From contig JAITYX010000102.1 of NCBI GenBank assembly GCA_021018815.1, positions 1,054,001 through 1,118,000 of the forward strand: 64,000 nucleotides of DNA, read 5' to 3'. The notes beneath the pieces were generated by a model. That model saw nothing but the letters and a program-made list of their open reading frames with translations. It had not been told where the DNA came from and ran no database searches. The DNA is from Talinum fruticosum. Taxonomy: Eukaryota; Streptophyta; Magnoliopsida; Caryophyllales; Talinaceae. A program made the position numbers and the translations under genes. Below are positions 32,301 to 44,019 of this stretch, piece after piece. Position 1 is the first letter of the stretch. Each line of letters opens with the position of its first letter.

Positions 32301-32373
32301 AGGTGGGAAAACAAGATCAGCAAACAGAAGCACATTTATAGACCATTAAAGACCATAAGATGATGTTGGTGCC
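29356..32373. other. AT-rich intergenic region downstream of PRXIIF
   Basis: About 3 kb, without a supported gene. Between 30480 and 31760 it holds scattered short words of the kind ACCCGACACG, AACGGGT, CAACCCATTTAACAAATAAA, a wording typical of degraded dispersed plant repeats. A 32-bp unit (GAGTTCGTCATTTGCATTGC and onward) is doubled at 32171 and 32203. The last few hundred bases should include the PRXIIF 3' UTR, but no polyadenylation site can be fixed. Confidence 0.5.
32171..32230. repeat. 32-bp tandem duplication near the PRXIIF 3' end
   Basis: GAGTTCGTCATTTGCATTGC occurs at 32171 and 32203; the two units agree over about 27 bp (to GCATGGTT). Lies about 150 bp downstream of the PRXIIF stop codon, probably within or near the 3' UTR. 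Confidence 0.9.
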
Positions 32374-35300
32374 TCAAATCTGTGCAAGCATATGATCCCC
32401 TCCTGAAACTTTGAATTCGGATGGTGCCTTCTCTACATTCAGAACCTTAACTTTCCCATTTTCCACATAAGCAGACCACCTGCATAAAACCCATGATAAT
32501 GGAACGATGTAAAGCTGTTGATAGGCAGGGGAGGGGGGAGGCAACTCATCTAGGGCGTAAAAACCATCCAAGTAGCTATACTGCCAAAAACTGGCAGAGA
32601 AGAAAGTTGAAGGGTCTAAGTCCAGATGATCGATACCTGGTAGAGCGGGTACCTAGTAAGGCTGCAGAGAGGTCCACAGTTAATTCCAGGCTTTTGTGGA
32701 AGCTCCCATCAAAGTCCCCATAAAATTCAATCTGGAAAGAACAAAAGTCTTCAGAAAGAGACGGAATTTTTTTTTTTTTTTGGGGGGGGATGAAGAAAAA
32801 AGAGGCTATATTCCATCAAATTTGAAGTACATGCAATGCAAATGCATGGAGGAGAAACACTGCGTCAGCATCCTCTGAGGCATCGTCTGCTCAAATTTCA
32901 CCCAATTACACCAAGAGCCTATGGTACTAGTTATCTATATTGCGCAACAGAAGGGATAGTCATTTACACCCATCAACTGGGTAGCCTAGCTGTTTGAAGT
33001 TGGCAGATAATACCCAATGTCCACTGATAGGAGCAAAGGCACAAGTGTTTACCATGTATAAGACAACTATTCAATGGGTATAACACAAACCTTAAGAGCA
33101 TGGACACTTATATGAGATACAGACACGTGACATCGACAACTATTCAACGGGTATAACACAAACCTTAAGGGCATGGACACTGATATGAGATAGACACATG
33201 AAATCAGCACGCGATTTTTCAAAGAAATAAGATACGACAGGTATAGAGGACACAAATTGATAGAAAAAAAAACTTCCTGGACTACTTGCATATCTAATTA
33301 CGTACTGTATTTTTAGCTTTGGAGAGTATTGTACTAGGAGGGGAATGATAATAAACATAGTGGTTAGGCCTTAAAACTGTCAACAATAAAACCCAAGTTC
33401 TTGTGTCATACGCGTATTTTGCATGTTTTTGAGAGTGTCCAAGGAGCATCCTAAAGTGCCAGAGCCAGCAACGTGTCGGACACGGGTATGTGAAGTCCTG
33501 GAGAGTATCCATGCTTCTTAGAGACAAACCCATCCATCCAAAAATATTTTGTGGGATGAGAAATATGCATAGATATTTCAAAAAGACAAATATTAAAAAA
33601 TGTTTCAAGAAGACAGTAATTAGCAATTACCTATCCCCCAATGCCCAACACAGTTTGAGCTTCACATTACTCAACTATCCACACATACACCATTCAGGAT
33701 GAGCAACTCTGCCATTGCAGATTGGGATTGTTCATACTGGTTTATCACCATACTCAACTCGTAAATTCAATAATCAATCTTTTTAATTATCGTGATTATC
33801 GAATTTTACAATTTAATTAGGTGATGAACCAAGTTTGAAAGATCCCATGGAAGGGGAACATAAAAGAGGGGAAATAAATCTATTTACGTGAACGGAGGAG
33901 CTTAATTCAAAACATCTCTTTCCTTTTTTTCATTGCACTACATTAATTCAAATGAAAAGGGAAATTTCGGAAAGTTACACCACTTCTTTTTTGACACTTG
34001 TGACTTCTCACAAGAAATAGAATGCATAAATAAAAATAACCATAGGTTATGTAAGGTAAAAATGAATATGAAAAAGTGAAGATCTGTAAAAAGATTTCCA
34101 AAGGTCATTCTATTTATTCTTCTGTCAAGTCGGCCACAAAAATGAGCTGAAATTTGTTCCATTTGGTATTGTATGACATTGTGGTGTCCCAGTTGATCTG
34201 AAAGAGAGAACTTGAGTTTGTTTTTACTTTTAGAGTTCGACCAAGAGACTCTTCCTACGAAATAAGAATGTGGAATCTTGTACCATAGATGTTGGAGATT
34301 TACAAATTCACAAAGCCAGACAACTCCATCTCAAAGTCTTAGTTAAGTGAAACCATCTTGCCCAAATAATGATTCTAAAACTAGCAGTAAAAATACATAT
34401 TTGAGTTAAGGTCTGCTTTCTGAAAGAAAAGGAGGAACATGTTAAAGCTTCAAGTATTATGACAAACTGCACAATGCCTAACGGGATAATGGGAATAGTT
34501 ATTGATGTTGACCTATACTTCATGACCAAAGGAATAAAATATGACAAATACTCCTTTTAAGAAAAAGGAAAAAGAAAGGTTTACATACTTTTAATCAATA
34601 GGCAGCTACAGGGGGTCAGTTCAAGCAATAACCAAGCATGGGTATCATATTTCTGTCGTCAAGCACCACTGGCTTAAGAAGGTTCAGCTTTCTTTAGAGC
34701 CAAGATTTAAAATGGTTTCTAGGAGCACTATAAAAAGGAAATGAAAAACATATGAATGATAGGACACTAAACATATGAGCCCCTAAAATTTAAAAACCAA
34801 CCACTACATCACTATTACACCTGACATTTGGATATCGAGGGCTTGGAAGGAGTTTTATCAGAGTTAAAGCTCACTTTATTGAACAACATTCGCATTTTAC
34901 ATAGTCATGTCATTATATTTGCCTATATTCATTATCCACACACAGTAAGATGCTAAAAAATGTTTGTTAAAGAAATTAATCACAGCCAATAATTGTACAA
35001 AAAACACTTATCAATTTGTCATCGGCAAATTATCATGTAGGTCCCCAATGCTATGAGGGTCTTTTTATTGTAAAAGGAAGGGTTTAAGAGGCATCGTATA
35101 GAGTGGAAACTGCTGAAACTACAGGTCGTCAACCAGGCAATTCTTCTTTGTAAAGTTTTCACTTGCTCGTGGTACTCAATTGGTTCCTACCGATTTTATT
35201 ACCTGCAGCTTCAGAGTACAAAGATCTGTTTCTAAGTTGACATAGAAGAATAAAAACTAGAAAATGTTTACTGAGAAGAGATAGTTAGCATTTTGTTATT

Positions 35301-38300
35301 TGCAAAATTCAAATTATCTTACTATGTATCAGAGTTGTTTTATAGGAATCAGCAACCCACCATGAATGCGTATTTGCCTCATGCATGTGGAATTAAGATG
35401 GCACTGTCTCAATAGTTACATTGAGGAAATATGATGATTGAATTCATGGTTTCAAGGATTTTCATGAAGACAATAAAAATATTGATCAGGCATCAATGTT
35501 CTAGCCATCACCATCGTACATAGAGATTAATCAATGGAGATGAATCTAACAAAGCATAGAAAGCATTTAAGGCACTTGGCTATGAGTTGCTTGATAAACA
35601 TCAGGTTTGAACCTAAATAGTGTTCGCATCCCATTGCATCAATTCATAAATAACTGATACTAATCCCTCAGTAAATTTTGATGTCCTTGAGCAAGAAGAG
35701 TGAGACCATACAGAAAATGCAAAAATCAAATCAAGATTGCTATCTTCTGCTATTAGGGAGAGGGGTTCTCACCAAAAAGCCAGATCTTGACATCCTTTAG
35801 GCTGGAAAAGTCATATGAGAGTGAAGTGCCCTACTTTAAATGTCATTACTAGAGACATGTAAGGTAACACCAAAGTTTGCATTCAGCACTAGTGGAGGTA
35901 ATGGGTTATTTAGTTGGCTCATAGGGTAGTAGGCTTCACTCAAAAATACTGAAGGTTTTGATGACTAGCTGAGAGAATCTCAATAATTATGATATATAAT
36001 AAAGCATCCTAATTTCTGCCAATGTGGATCATCTAACAATACTTATGTTTTGCTTCACTTTCACCATAGTTTAAGGGTAAAGAGCATGCTTAAGGCACCA
36101 TATTTATTGACTATGACGTTAACGGTGACAAAAACGATGATGGCCAATGACTTACCCTTCTGCTATTAGCATTGATTAGGAGCCTTTGATTCCACCTTCT
36201 GCATTAGGGCTGTGACGGGGCTCGGGGTCAGCCCATTAGGCATTAGTATAGTGGGCTGGGTCAAGCCATCGACATTCAGTAATGGGCATATTGACCCTCG
36301 GTCAACCCATAAAAGTGAATACAATCATGAATAGAAACATAAATAAAAACTATGCAATTCGTATATTATCAATTGCTTTGATGCATACCTTCTGATTTCA
36401 CCACTTACAAAATCAAGAAACAATTTCCTCTCTATTGTTTCTCATTTCTCTCTCTAAAGTCAACACTGATCTATCAATTTAATCAAAAACCCACACCCCC
36501 AGTGCTCCATTTTTTTCTTCCAACATATAAATCATGATAATCATCTTTCAACCATAGGGGCAAAGGTATCCATGAAGCACTGCAGGGTCATTTAGGGCGA
36601 CACAGTCCAGGCACATTTAAGGATCAATTTGGACCACCCTTTAAGGTCCCAAACCTCATAGTAACTTATATGGGGCGGTCTTAAGGAGCCGAGCTGAGGA
36701 CTGCCATTGAGGCCCTGTCCATTGCTCGGCTTTAGCCATGGTAAGGTAACAAAGAAATATGCGCCCTGTATTGCAATATTTAGCCACTTAAACTAATCAT
36801 AGGTGCAATGAACTAGCCCGAACCACACCACTCAATCCACTAAGTGAGAACAACCAGTTGGGCCCATAACTAATCACTACTGAACCCAAAAGTGGAAGGT
36901 CTTCTTGATAGGCTTATGGCCATGGAACCTTATCAACTTCATAACCTCCTTCTAAACTGGCGATAATATAGGAGTTAATCCAAGTGCTTTTTCTGGGTTT
37001 CAGTTTCATGAGAACATGGCATGAGTAAAGAATGTGCTTTCCTTCAACCTAATGCTAGAAAAGCAGAAGAACCCATCACCTCATAAGATACTTGGAACAT
37101 CATGAAAACATAGCTGATGCAAGTCATGAAAATCATGAAAATCGCAATACAAGATAGTATAATAATATGAAAGGAACTTACAGCATGCTTTGCATCAAGC
37201 TTCTCAGCCCACCCATTCATAACATATGGATCGTTTACAGCAACACAAATTACAGAGTCCACCCCTTTAGCCTTGAACTTATCAACATTATTCTTATAAC
37301 TAGGCACATGTTGAGCTGAACAAACCCCAGTATATGCACCCTGGAAAAAGAAACATCACCAAAAACTGCTGGAACTTAAGTTACGCAACAAAGTGAGCGG
37401 AGACAAAAAAAACATGAAAATAAGTTGTGGTCATACCGCTACTAGTACTAGCCCCCTTGAGTCACATGGCATCAGTAAGTGGCTTTGAAATGAGCAATTC
37501 ACACCATCACACCCTCTGACCTAGATAAGTATTCTCACTCAATAAATCTCAATTTTAATAATTTTGTTTACCAAATTATGATGTATAATGGCCTATAAAT
37601 AGGCAAAAGACTACCTCTACTCAATTACTTGGAGAATAAAAAAAGCATATCCTAATATCCTATCCTACAATCATAATATCATATCCTAATAAATTTTACA
37701 TACCGAAATGCTATATCACAATCATAACGAAATATTATCTAATATTTCTAACATTAACTGAATACTACCACCATAAAATAATATTTTAAAGGAACTTTTA
37801 ACACTTCTAGTACCTAGAGGTTTGGCCACCAAACAAAATAATCCATCGCATTTGAGAACGAAATAAGTTAGTACATGGGATTTTTGTTTTTAATAGTTTA
37901 GCATCTTTTGGATACCTAATTAGGATACCAAACTTGAAAAAAAATATATAATCTCAGGACAGTAATTTATTATTTTTCACATGCAATGTAATGGATTATG
38001 GATTATTAATTAAGTGGCAGAAAATTGGTATACTAAAGTGTCAAAACTTCTACTTTAAATACCATACCAATGAAACATATCTTCCTGAACTGCTTTAGTT
38101 TCCATTTTGCATCGTGCTCAACTTGTTTGAAGAAACCCATCCTTGAGTTCTAAATTACAGCAAGAGGAACCCAAAAGTATCCACTGAAATCTCATCAAGC
38201 AAACAGGTCAGCAAGTGAGTTGTTATATGGTAGTCCTAGGCTTACCTAGTAAGGTAGGTCCAGCGAGAATTTTTCTGGATGTGGGGATTGGTGGAAAGAG

Positions 38301-41042
38301 GGAAATTTTGGGAATTAAAAAGAAAAAGAAAAAGAAGAATTTATATCTCTAGGCACACCTTGCTAGGTAGGCCCAGGACTCGGTATAATTTTACTTAAGT
38401 AAGCTAGGACCAGGGAGATATTTTTTGGATGTGGAATAGGCGGAAATAGGAGGGATTTCGGGAATTTTAAAAAAAAAAGAAAAGAAAAAGAACAGTTTAT
38501 GTCTCTAGGCCCACCTTGCTAGGTAGGATCAGGACTACGGTATAATTTTACGACAGTATAATTTTACGTCAGCAAGTACTGTACACTACACTGCATCCTT
38601 AGCAAACTTTCAAAGACAATAAAATCAATTGAACCCAACCCATATCATCTTCCATCTACATAACTCTCGCTATAGCTTTGAAAGTTGAAACTGTGAAATT
38701 CATAAGAGATGGTAAATAATTTGGTTTATTGCTAGTCATTCCCACTAAAACAAAGCATTTCAGGAACAAGATCCTCTTAAGATAGTGGAATATTCTCAAC
38801 TCTAGCATCGTTCAGCTTTCCTCTGACATCTCCATAATCATGCTTTCCTACGGCCAAGTATGGCTTTAATCCATATCATTTTATAAATATAACCTATACT
38901 ACATGGCCCGTAATGTTGATTCATCATATTTTGCATCCATGGTTGTGTATGAAGCCAACATCATTTATTCTTTCACTGATTATTCCTGAAAAATCAAGTC
39001 TTGGAATCAACGATGTATACATACAACCACTAATACATGAGTTGGAATTATTGTGGGATGGTGGTGGTGTTTTTGATGCTCATAACAATGAGTACTTCAA
39101 CATGTGAGCAATCTTAAGATGCACAATCAATGATTTCCCTGCTTATGCTATGTTATTTGGTTGTAGTACCAAGAGCTATAAAGCAAGTCCTTTATGCGCC
39201 AAATCCACACACTCATACATGTTTGGTGGTAAAATTTGTCATCTTCGATGGCTACTTCAAAATCATCATTATCGTTCTCAAAGCTTTTTATTTGATGGGA
39301 CATAAGAATTTAGGGATGATCCGGATCTTGAGAATGGGATTGAAATTTCAAAGAAACAAGATGGAGTTGGGTATGTATTTGGCAAGGCTAAAAAGCCTAC
39401 TAAGAAGAATAGAGGAAGCCAGCAAACGGGTACATCTACTTGTGAAGTTATTGTAAGAACTATGATGATGATACTAATAATGTCCTTTGGACGAAAAAAA
39501 AAACCATTTTTTTAGTTTCCCTACTTGAATGAATGACATTCAATTGAGGCATATCATAGGGAAGTTTGTAACACCACATTGGCAGCAACCCAAAGGGTTG
39601 ACTGGACTGGTTACTACTCCATGAATATAATAGTGTCGCGACAAGGAGTTAGCATTGACTCAAGCCCTGGCAGGCAGTATCTAATACCAGCTTGATGTAC
39701 ATGTTCTACTGTCAAAAAACTCTCAGTTCTATCATTCAAATCTCCAAATTCTGATGTACCATGGTCTAGTCACAGGCAAAAGCTGGAGCTACCCATCTAC
39801 TTGGAAAATAGAAAAAGAACATAACATAAAAGTATCCACTAACATGACATCCTATCCTAACAAAAATACTACTCCCATAAACATAATCTATAATCATAAT
39901 GACATTTTATCAAGTATTTGTAATCCTAATTGAATAATGCTACCATAAAATAATATTCTAAACACAATATTATCCTAAAATCCTTATTTGAGCATGACAA
40001 GGATAATAATATCCATTTTAAATATTTCCTGTGAACTGATCTAACTTCCACTTTGCATCACCATCTACATTGAATGTCCATGTAACATACTACGAAGAGC
40101 CTAATAAAGTAATTACAACGACCATGTTATCAAAGCCATAAAAGTAATCATCACGCTTACAACATGACCATGAAAACATATGTCGGCATGCTAATAATCC
40201 TCATTTGTTGCATTGCAATTGATCATCATCATGTTAAAGACTTTCTAGAACCTCATTTACGGATGGAGTATTATCATAGTATAAGGTAGTGTATTATTAT
40301 TTATACCATACCAAAGGCTAAGGGTGGTACTTTATTATTTCTAATAACTCAGGAACCATTTTATTAAATGTCAATACCTAAAGGAAGTAAACTGTAATTT
40401 TTCTTTTCTGCACTGAAAACTTTGTCAATGCAGTGTGAAGCACAAAAGGACTGTGGGGAAAACACCCACAATGACCAAGTGGTTCCAGAAGACACAGACC
40501 AGAACAGGAAAAATCTCCAAAGCTTATTGATAAATTTCGTACTAACATTGCTTCCCTCCTAAGGTTATAGAGAGACCAAAACTTAAAACATGTTCGCAAC
40601 ATCCGTCAAATATTTCACCCTCATCTGGCATAAGAGAGACTCAACAAGTGATTGGGGACAGAGAAAATAATTGTCAAGAAAATTCAACTTCAATAGTGAA
40701 TTGAAAGAACTTACAGGGAGGCCAAAAATCACAACTTTCTTGCCCTGAAAATGGGAACATGAAACAAAACCAAATTAGAATTAGTTCATCAGCTATTGGA
40801 GAAAACAAACAACCACAAAAAAAACAATGAAATTAGGTAACAACCGAAAAAAAAACCTTGAAAATGTCATGGAGAGGCGTGGTGGCGAACTTGGAGGAGA
40901 CCCCTTCGTCCCAGCTGCGAGCCTTCTGAAGGGAGACATTGGATGCGGCGGAGACGATATCAGACCCCACCGCAAGAGATGCGTAAGACCTCTGAATTCC
41001 TCCAACGACTGTTTTCAATACGGACGATCGCATCATCGCCAT
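32374..41042 (-). CDS. PRXIIF: Mitochondrial type II peroxiredoxin (five coding exons)
   Basis: Thiol peroxidase of the type II/Prx5 family that reduces hydrogen peroxide and alkyl hydroperoxides in mitochondria, recharged by thioredoxin or glutaredoxin systems. Exons on the minus strand: 41042-40857, 40744-40715, 37340-37182, 32731-32637, 32479-32374. Lengths 186, 30, 159, 95 and 106 sum to 576 bp, in frame, 191 residues. All introns are GT-AG (112, 3374, 4450 and 157 bp). Exon 1 has an Arg/Ser-rich presequence (MAMMRSSVLKTVV...QRSYAS), then SLQKARSWDEGVSSKF. Exons 2-3 give GKKVVIFGLP and GAYTGVCSAQHVPSYK; Cys79 is the peroxidatic cysteine. Cys104 (SVICVAVND) is the likely resolving cysteine, 25 residues on as in known PRXIIF. 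The end is WSAYVENGKVKVLNVE...MLAQI. Arabidopsis PRXIIF is about 201 residues, so length fits. Frame and motifs are intact; expected functional. Confidence 0.95.
33062..33207. repeat. 73-bp tandem duplication in PRXIIF intron 3
   Basis: ACAACTATTCAA...GGGTATAACACAAACCTTAA occurs from 33063 and again from 33136, period 73, with few differences (AGAGCATGG versus AGGGCATGG). Intronic, no coding meaning. Confidence 0.9.
36180..36740. repeat. Probable dispersed repeat in PRXIIF intron 3
   Basis: Within the 4.45-kb intron this part stands out for GGGCTCGGGGTCAGCCCATT and GGGCTGGGTCAAGCC wording at its left and GGGGCGGTCTTAAGGAGCC at its right, more GC-rich than the rest of the intron. Looks like a degraded transposon insertion; no coding domain or target duplication found. 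The rest of the intron (32732-36180 and 36740-37181) shows only AT-rich non-coding sequence apart from the 73-bp duplication. Confidence 0.35.
38255..38560. repeat. Imperfect tandem duplication of about 150-156 bp in PRXIIF intron 2
   Basis: GGATGTGG lines recur at 38277 and 38427 and TCTCTAGGC...CACCTTGCTAGGTAGG at 38346 and 38502. The units include an A/G-rich run (AAAAAGAAAAAGAAAAAGAA) of variable length that explains the small period change. Confidence 0.8.
38870..39480 (+). pseudogene. CACTA (En/Spm) TNP2-type transposase fossil in PRXIIF intron 2
   Basis: The frame 38913-39107 reads HPWLCMKPTSFILSLIIPEK and INDVYIQPLIHELELLWDGG, then VFDAHNNEYFNM and a stop. The next bases, in the same frame after that stop, continue AILRCTINDFPAYAMLFGCS and TKSYKASPLC, and a later piece has MFGGKICHLRWL and a FDGT line with EFRDDPDLENG. 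This is the order of the TNP2-like (transposase_21) domain of plant CACTA transposons: PPWxCMK, VYLQPLxxELxxLW, TINDFPAY, then a CPxC zinc pair. Catalytic parts before and after are missing, and no CACTA ends are visible, so it is an immobile relic. It lies antisense to PRXIIF. Confidence 0.75.
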
Positions 41043-42180
41043 CGCTTATGCTTGCTGATTCTTCTAACTTCGATTACTCCAACTGCTTTGCTTCTGTAGG
41101 TTTCCTTCGCTCGTGGACCGAGTCCATAACTCCACAGTGTTTTTATTTGAGTTGGCCTTGGACGCGAAACAATGACGGGTTGTGGTCTGCCCGATGTGTA
41201 CAAAAGCGGTTAACCTCATGGTAAGACTCGAAGATGAGTGGTCTGCCTGATCAATTGACTCCAAGTACATTTTTATCAGATTGAGTTTACATTGGAAAGT
41301 CATTCCAGGATTTGATCGTTGTTAATCTTGAATGAAAGACAACATAATCAATTTTTCATAAATTAACTATAAATATTCCATTATTAAACCATTCTATTAT
41401 ATACTTTTACAAATTTAATGATTTACTCGCTCTAACAATTAGAAACGGTAATGAATTGGGTTTGAGTTTGGTCCAAATGGATCCAAACTCATTTAAGTTT
41501 TCTGGACCTAGATCCGGACAAGACCTAACATTTTATGTCTGTGAAGCATTGACTCAAAAATTGTGGCGGATCCACGGGTCCGGATTATTTCATGCTAAAA
41601 TTAATAAGAAACATCATAATATTATCATTCTTATGTCTCATTTAATATTATCATTTGTAGACAAACATAAATTTCTTATTTTTTACATATGCATTTAGGT
41701 AACCTAAATTGAAAAATTAAAATAACTAATAAAAAAATCTAGCAAACTAAACAAACTTAAAAAATAATGTGAGAGTGAGTGTTTGAGAGTTATTAGTGAT
41801 GATTAATGATGAGCAAAGAAAGCAAGAAGTGAATGAATTGTTTAGGTGAATTACAACAAGCCAAGCTTAAATAATGTATTTTTTTATTAAAAACATTTAA
41901 TCGAATCGTGGGTCGGGTTTGGGTCTCAAATTCCAAACGCAGATCCGGACCTATTTAATATCTCTTGGACTCGAGATCCAACCGAGATCCGTCGGGTCCC
42001 AAATTTTTGGATTTGATCTGTTAATTTTTGGCTAAGAGTGGGATGAGGTGAGTCTAGGTTGGATCCATGACCCACTCCCATGTTTACTGACAACACTCTA
42101 GCAAAGCCCAAACTTAACTTGTCCATCAATTGACTTTCATCAAAACATATTATGAAATGCTTGTTCAAGAACAAAGTTTA
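41043..42180. other. PRXIIF upstream region, then dispersed repeat remnants
   Basis: The first 250 bp upstream of the PRXIIF ATG should hold its 5' UTR and promoter; no clear TATA box is visible on the minus strand. From 41450 to 42110 there are many words of the type GGATCCAAACTC, GATCCGGACC, GGGTCGGGTTTGGGTC, ATCCGTCGGGTCCC. Such G-G-A-T-C-C/G-G-G-T patterns mark a common degraded plant repeat. No protein domain. The open frame at 41926-42174 on the minus strand is made of these words and is not a gene. Confidence 0.5.
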
Positions 42181-42313
42181 TAACTTTAAGGGCCGATCGA
42201 ATTAGCTTTATATAAGTATTTATAATTACTTTCAACTCATTTCAATTATAACAAGTATAACAACTCATAAACGCTATAATAGTTATAACGAGTTAATCAT
42301 AACTTTATTTTTA

Positions 42314-42314
<1 letters not shown>

Positions 42315-42359
<45 letters not shown>
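42315..42359. repeat. (ATT)n microsatellite
   Basis: About 15 uninterrupted ATT units, followed by mixed ATT/GTT/CAT triplets to 42400. Confidence 0.95.
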
Positions 42360-42596
42360 TGTCATCATTGTCATAGTCATCGTTATTATTGTGGTTATTG
42401 TATATTAGTATAAAAAATATATATAAATATTTTATAAAATAGGTCACTACTATCATGATATGCAAATTGTTAAATAAAAAAATTTCGATACTATGTATTT
42501 AGAATATACACATTACTTTACTCCAAAGTATTAAAAGCTACTGCTATATAAGCTACTTGTTGAACATCCTCTACTACCAAAAAATTAAATTGATTA

Positions 42597-42600
<4 letters not shown>

Positions 42601-42653
<53 letters not shown>
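42601..42653. repeat. (TA)n microsatellite
   Basis: About 26 uninterrupted TA units; length in the assembly is likely approximate because such runs are hard to read. Confidence 0.95.
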
Positions 42654-42658
<5 letters not shown>

Positions 42659-42942
42659 TTTATTCTTCGATAAATATTCGTTATTGTGAAATATAAAACG
42701 AATGACATAACTAACAAGTATATTAAAAATTTCCTAACAGTTTATAACAGTTCATAATAGCTTATAGGTATACTAGCTATAATGGCTAATCATACACAAC
42801 TCATTTTAGCTCATAACAACTATAACAATTAATCATTTCGCTTCATTTCGGTTATAATAGCTAATTTTAATAGACATTTTCGGTATAACGAGTTAATTTT
42901 AATAGACATTTCAAACATGTTAGAGATTATGACTTAGCAATG

Positions 42943-43770
42943 TGAAGACTCGGATACTTCTCAACGCATTTACGAGTTGCATTAAATGAATCTGTTATAA
43001 CCATCTCATACTTATAGAGTTTTGATTCCAAGGCATTCTCTGTATCTCGAAACTTCTTTGAGTAAAATGGTTTCTTCTCTAAGTGATACAGTTTTTACTT
43101 CTTATATTTCTTGCTTATTTATAAGTGACTCGGAAAATTGGTTCTTTGTTCCGAGTCCAAGCATCACTCGATTTATCGCAGATTAATAGACTAGTATTTC
43201 GTCTTTTCTCACTCGGAATCTTACTTCGATTATAAGCTCTATTTCGTTAGAGTCGGTACCTCTAGTCGGTTTCATACTTAGTCTATATCAAGTTATCTCA
43301 CTCGATATTCTTTACGGAACTTGATCTATCGCTTAGACTAAGTCGGATGGAATTCCGAGTATCATTGTTATTAGACTCAGAATATTCCACTTGTCTTCGA
43401 CTCGGATAATTAGTTATTTAATCATCATAATTATTTTATTATCCGTGTCTAACCTTGGACCAAAGTATTTTATACTTTGAGAACCAAAATTAATTTACCT
43501 TTGTAGGTTATTCAATCGAGGATACACCTTTTTCAAACCACAAAATGCTTAGCAGCTTGAACGTCAAATCACCAGCAGACATGGCTTTTCACCTTCTCTA
43601 CTCCAGCCCCAAAAGATAGTGTCGGAGTCTGTCTGTTTCCAAATCTGGAAAACTGGAACGCCAAGCTTAAAGGTGGTTTCCACCTTATCCTTCAAGACAC
43701 CGCCAATGGTTTTGGGACTTCCAAGAGAGTTAAACCGTTGTCCAACGTTCACATTACAACGGATAACTCT
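42943..43770 (+). repeat. Copia LTR fragment, plus orientation, 3' end missing
   Basis: Starts TGAAGACTCGG like other family LTRs in plus orientation and follows them through CTTGGACCAAAGTATTTTA, ACGTCAAATCACCAGCAGAC, and CCAACGTTCACATTACAACG up to about 43770. The last 600 bp or so of the LTR are missing. No polypurine tract precedes it, so it is a solo LTR fragment or a 5' LTR cut short. Confidence 0.8.
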
Positions 43771-44014
43771 TCCCAAAATTGAAGTAGTGGTGGAAAAATT
43801 TGGAAGTCACTCTCTGTCGCCTACCACCTCAAAAATCCTGCCACCCACGATAACTCTTCCGCTCTACTGGAGAGACGGATAACGATCACCCCTCGCAAGA
43901 GAACTAGGTCTAACAAGGGTCATCGCCCCCTCTCTACCCTCGGCCTAAGGCTATTTCCGAGAAATCATCCCCAGACGATTATTACTCCTGAAAAAGAGCC
44001 CGATCAAAACCCTT
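43771..44014. other. Flank of copia E, possibly part of the LINE
   Basis: GC-richer than its neighbours, with a short frame ending EKEPDQNPLN that joins, across the target duplication TAAAT, in frame with VLKEINHTFITLIPK of the LINE RT. This suggests it is LINE sequence, but no recognised LINE domain (endonuclease or ORF1 knuckle) is seen here. Confidence 0.35.
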
Positions 44015-44019
44015 TAAAT

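Larger units (their letters stand above)
37548..39961. repeat. Pair of 240-bp direct repeats in PRXIIF intron 2
   Basis: Sequence 37548-37791 and 39722-39961 are diverged copies in the same direction: CCAAATTATGATGTATAATGG / CCAAATTCTGATGTACCATGG, ATAGGCAAAAGACTACC / CACAGGCAAAAGCTGGAGC, ACTTGGAGAATA / ACTTGGAAAATA, and CACCATAAAATAATATT / TACCATAAAATAATATT. They could be the worn LTRs of an old element, with the 1.9 kb between them as its inside, but that inside holds a CACTA fragment and a duplication rather than gag or pol. Confidence 0.6.
42190..42918. mobile_element. AT-rich MITE-like unit with two microsatellites
   Basis: Left end words (CGAATTAGCTTTATATAAG, AACTCATTTCAATTATAACAAG) are echoed in inverted form at the right end (CATTTCGGTTATAATAGCTAATTT). 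The inside contains an (ATT)n run at 42315-42359 and a long (TA)n run at 42602-42653. Many words ATAACAA/TTATAACT recur. This resembles non-autonomous hAT-type elements, but the ends are worn and I cannot show a target duplication. Confidence 0.35.

Noticed and set aside
32493..32878. Plus-strand frames opposite PRXIIF exon 4
   Set aside because: Antisense shadows of a real exon and its flanking introns, with no similarity of their own.
37044..37181. Extension of the PRXIIF exon 3 frame (SSFHIIILSC...)
   Set aside because: A perfect GTAAGT donor at 37181-37176 ends the exon, and the hydrophobic tail is intron read-through.
41926..42174. 82-residue minus-strand frame upstream of PRXIIF
   Set aside because: Built from degraded repeat words (GGGTC, GATCCG); no domain and no start context of a gene.
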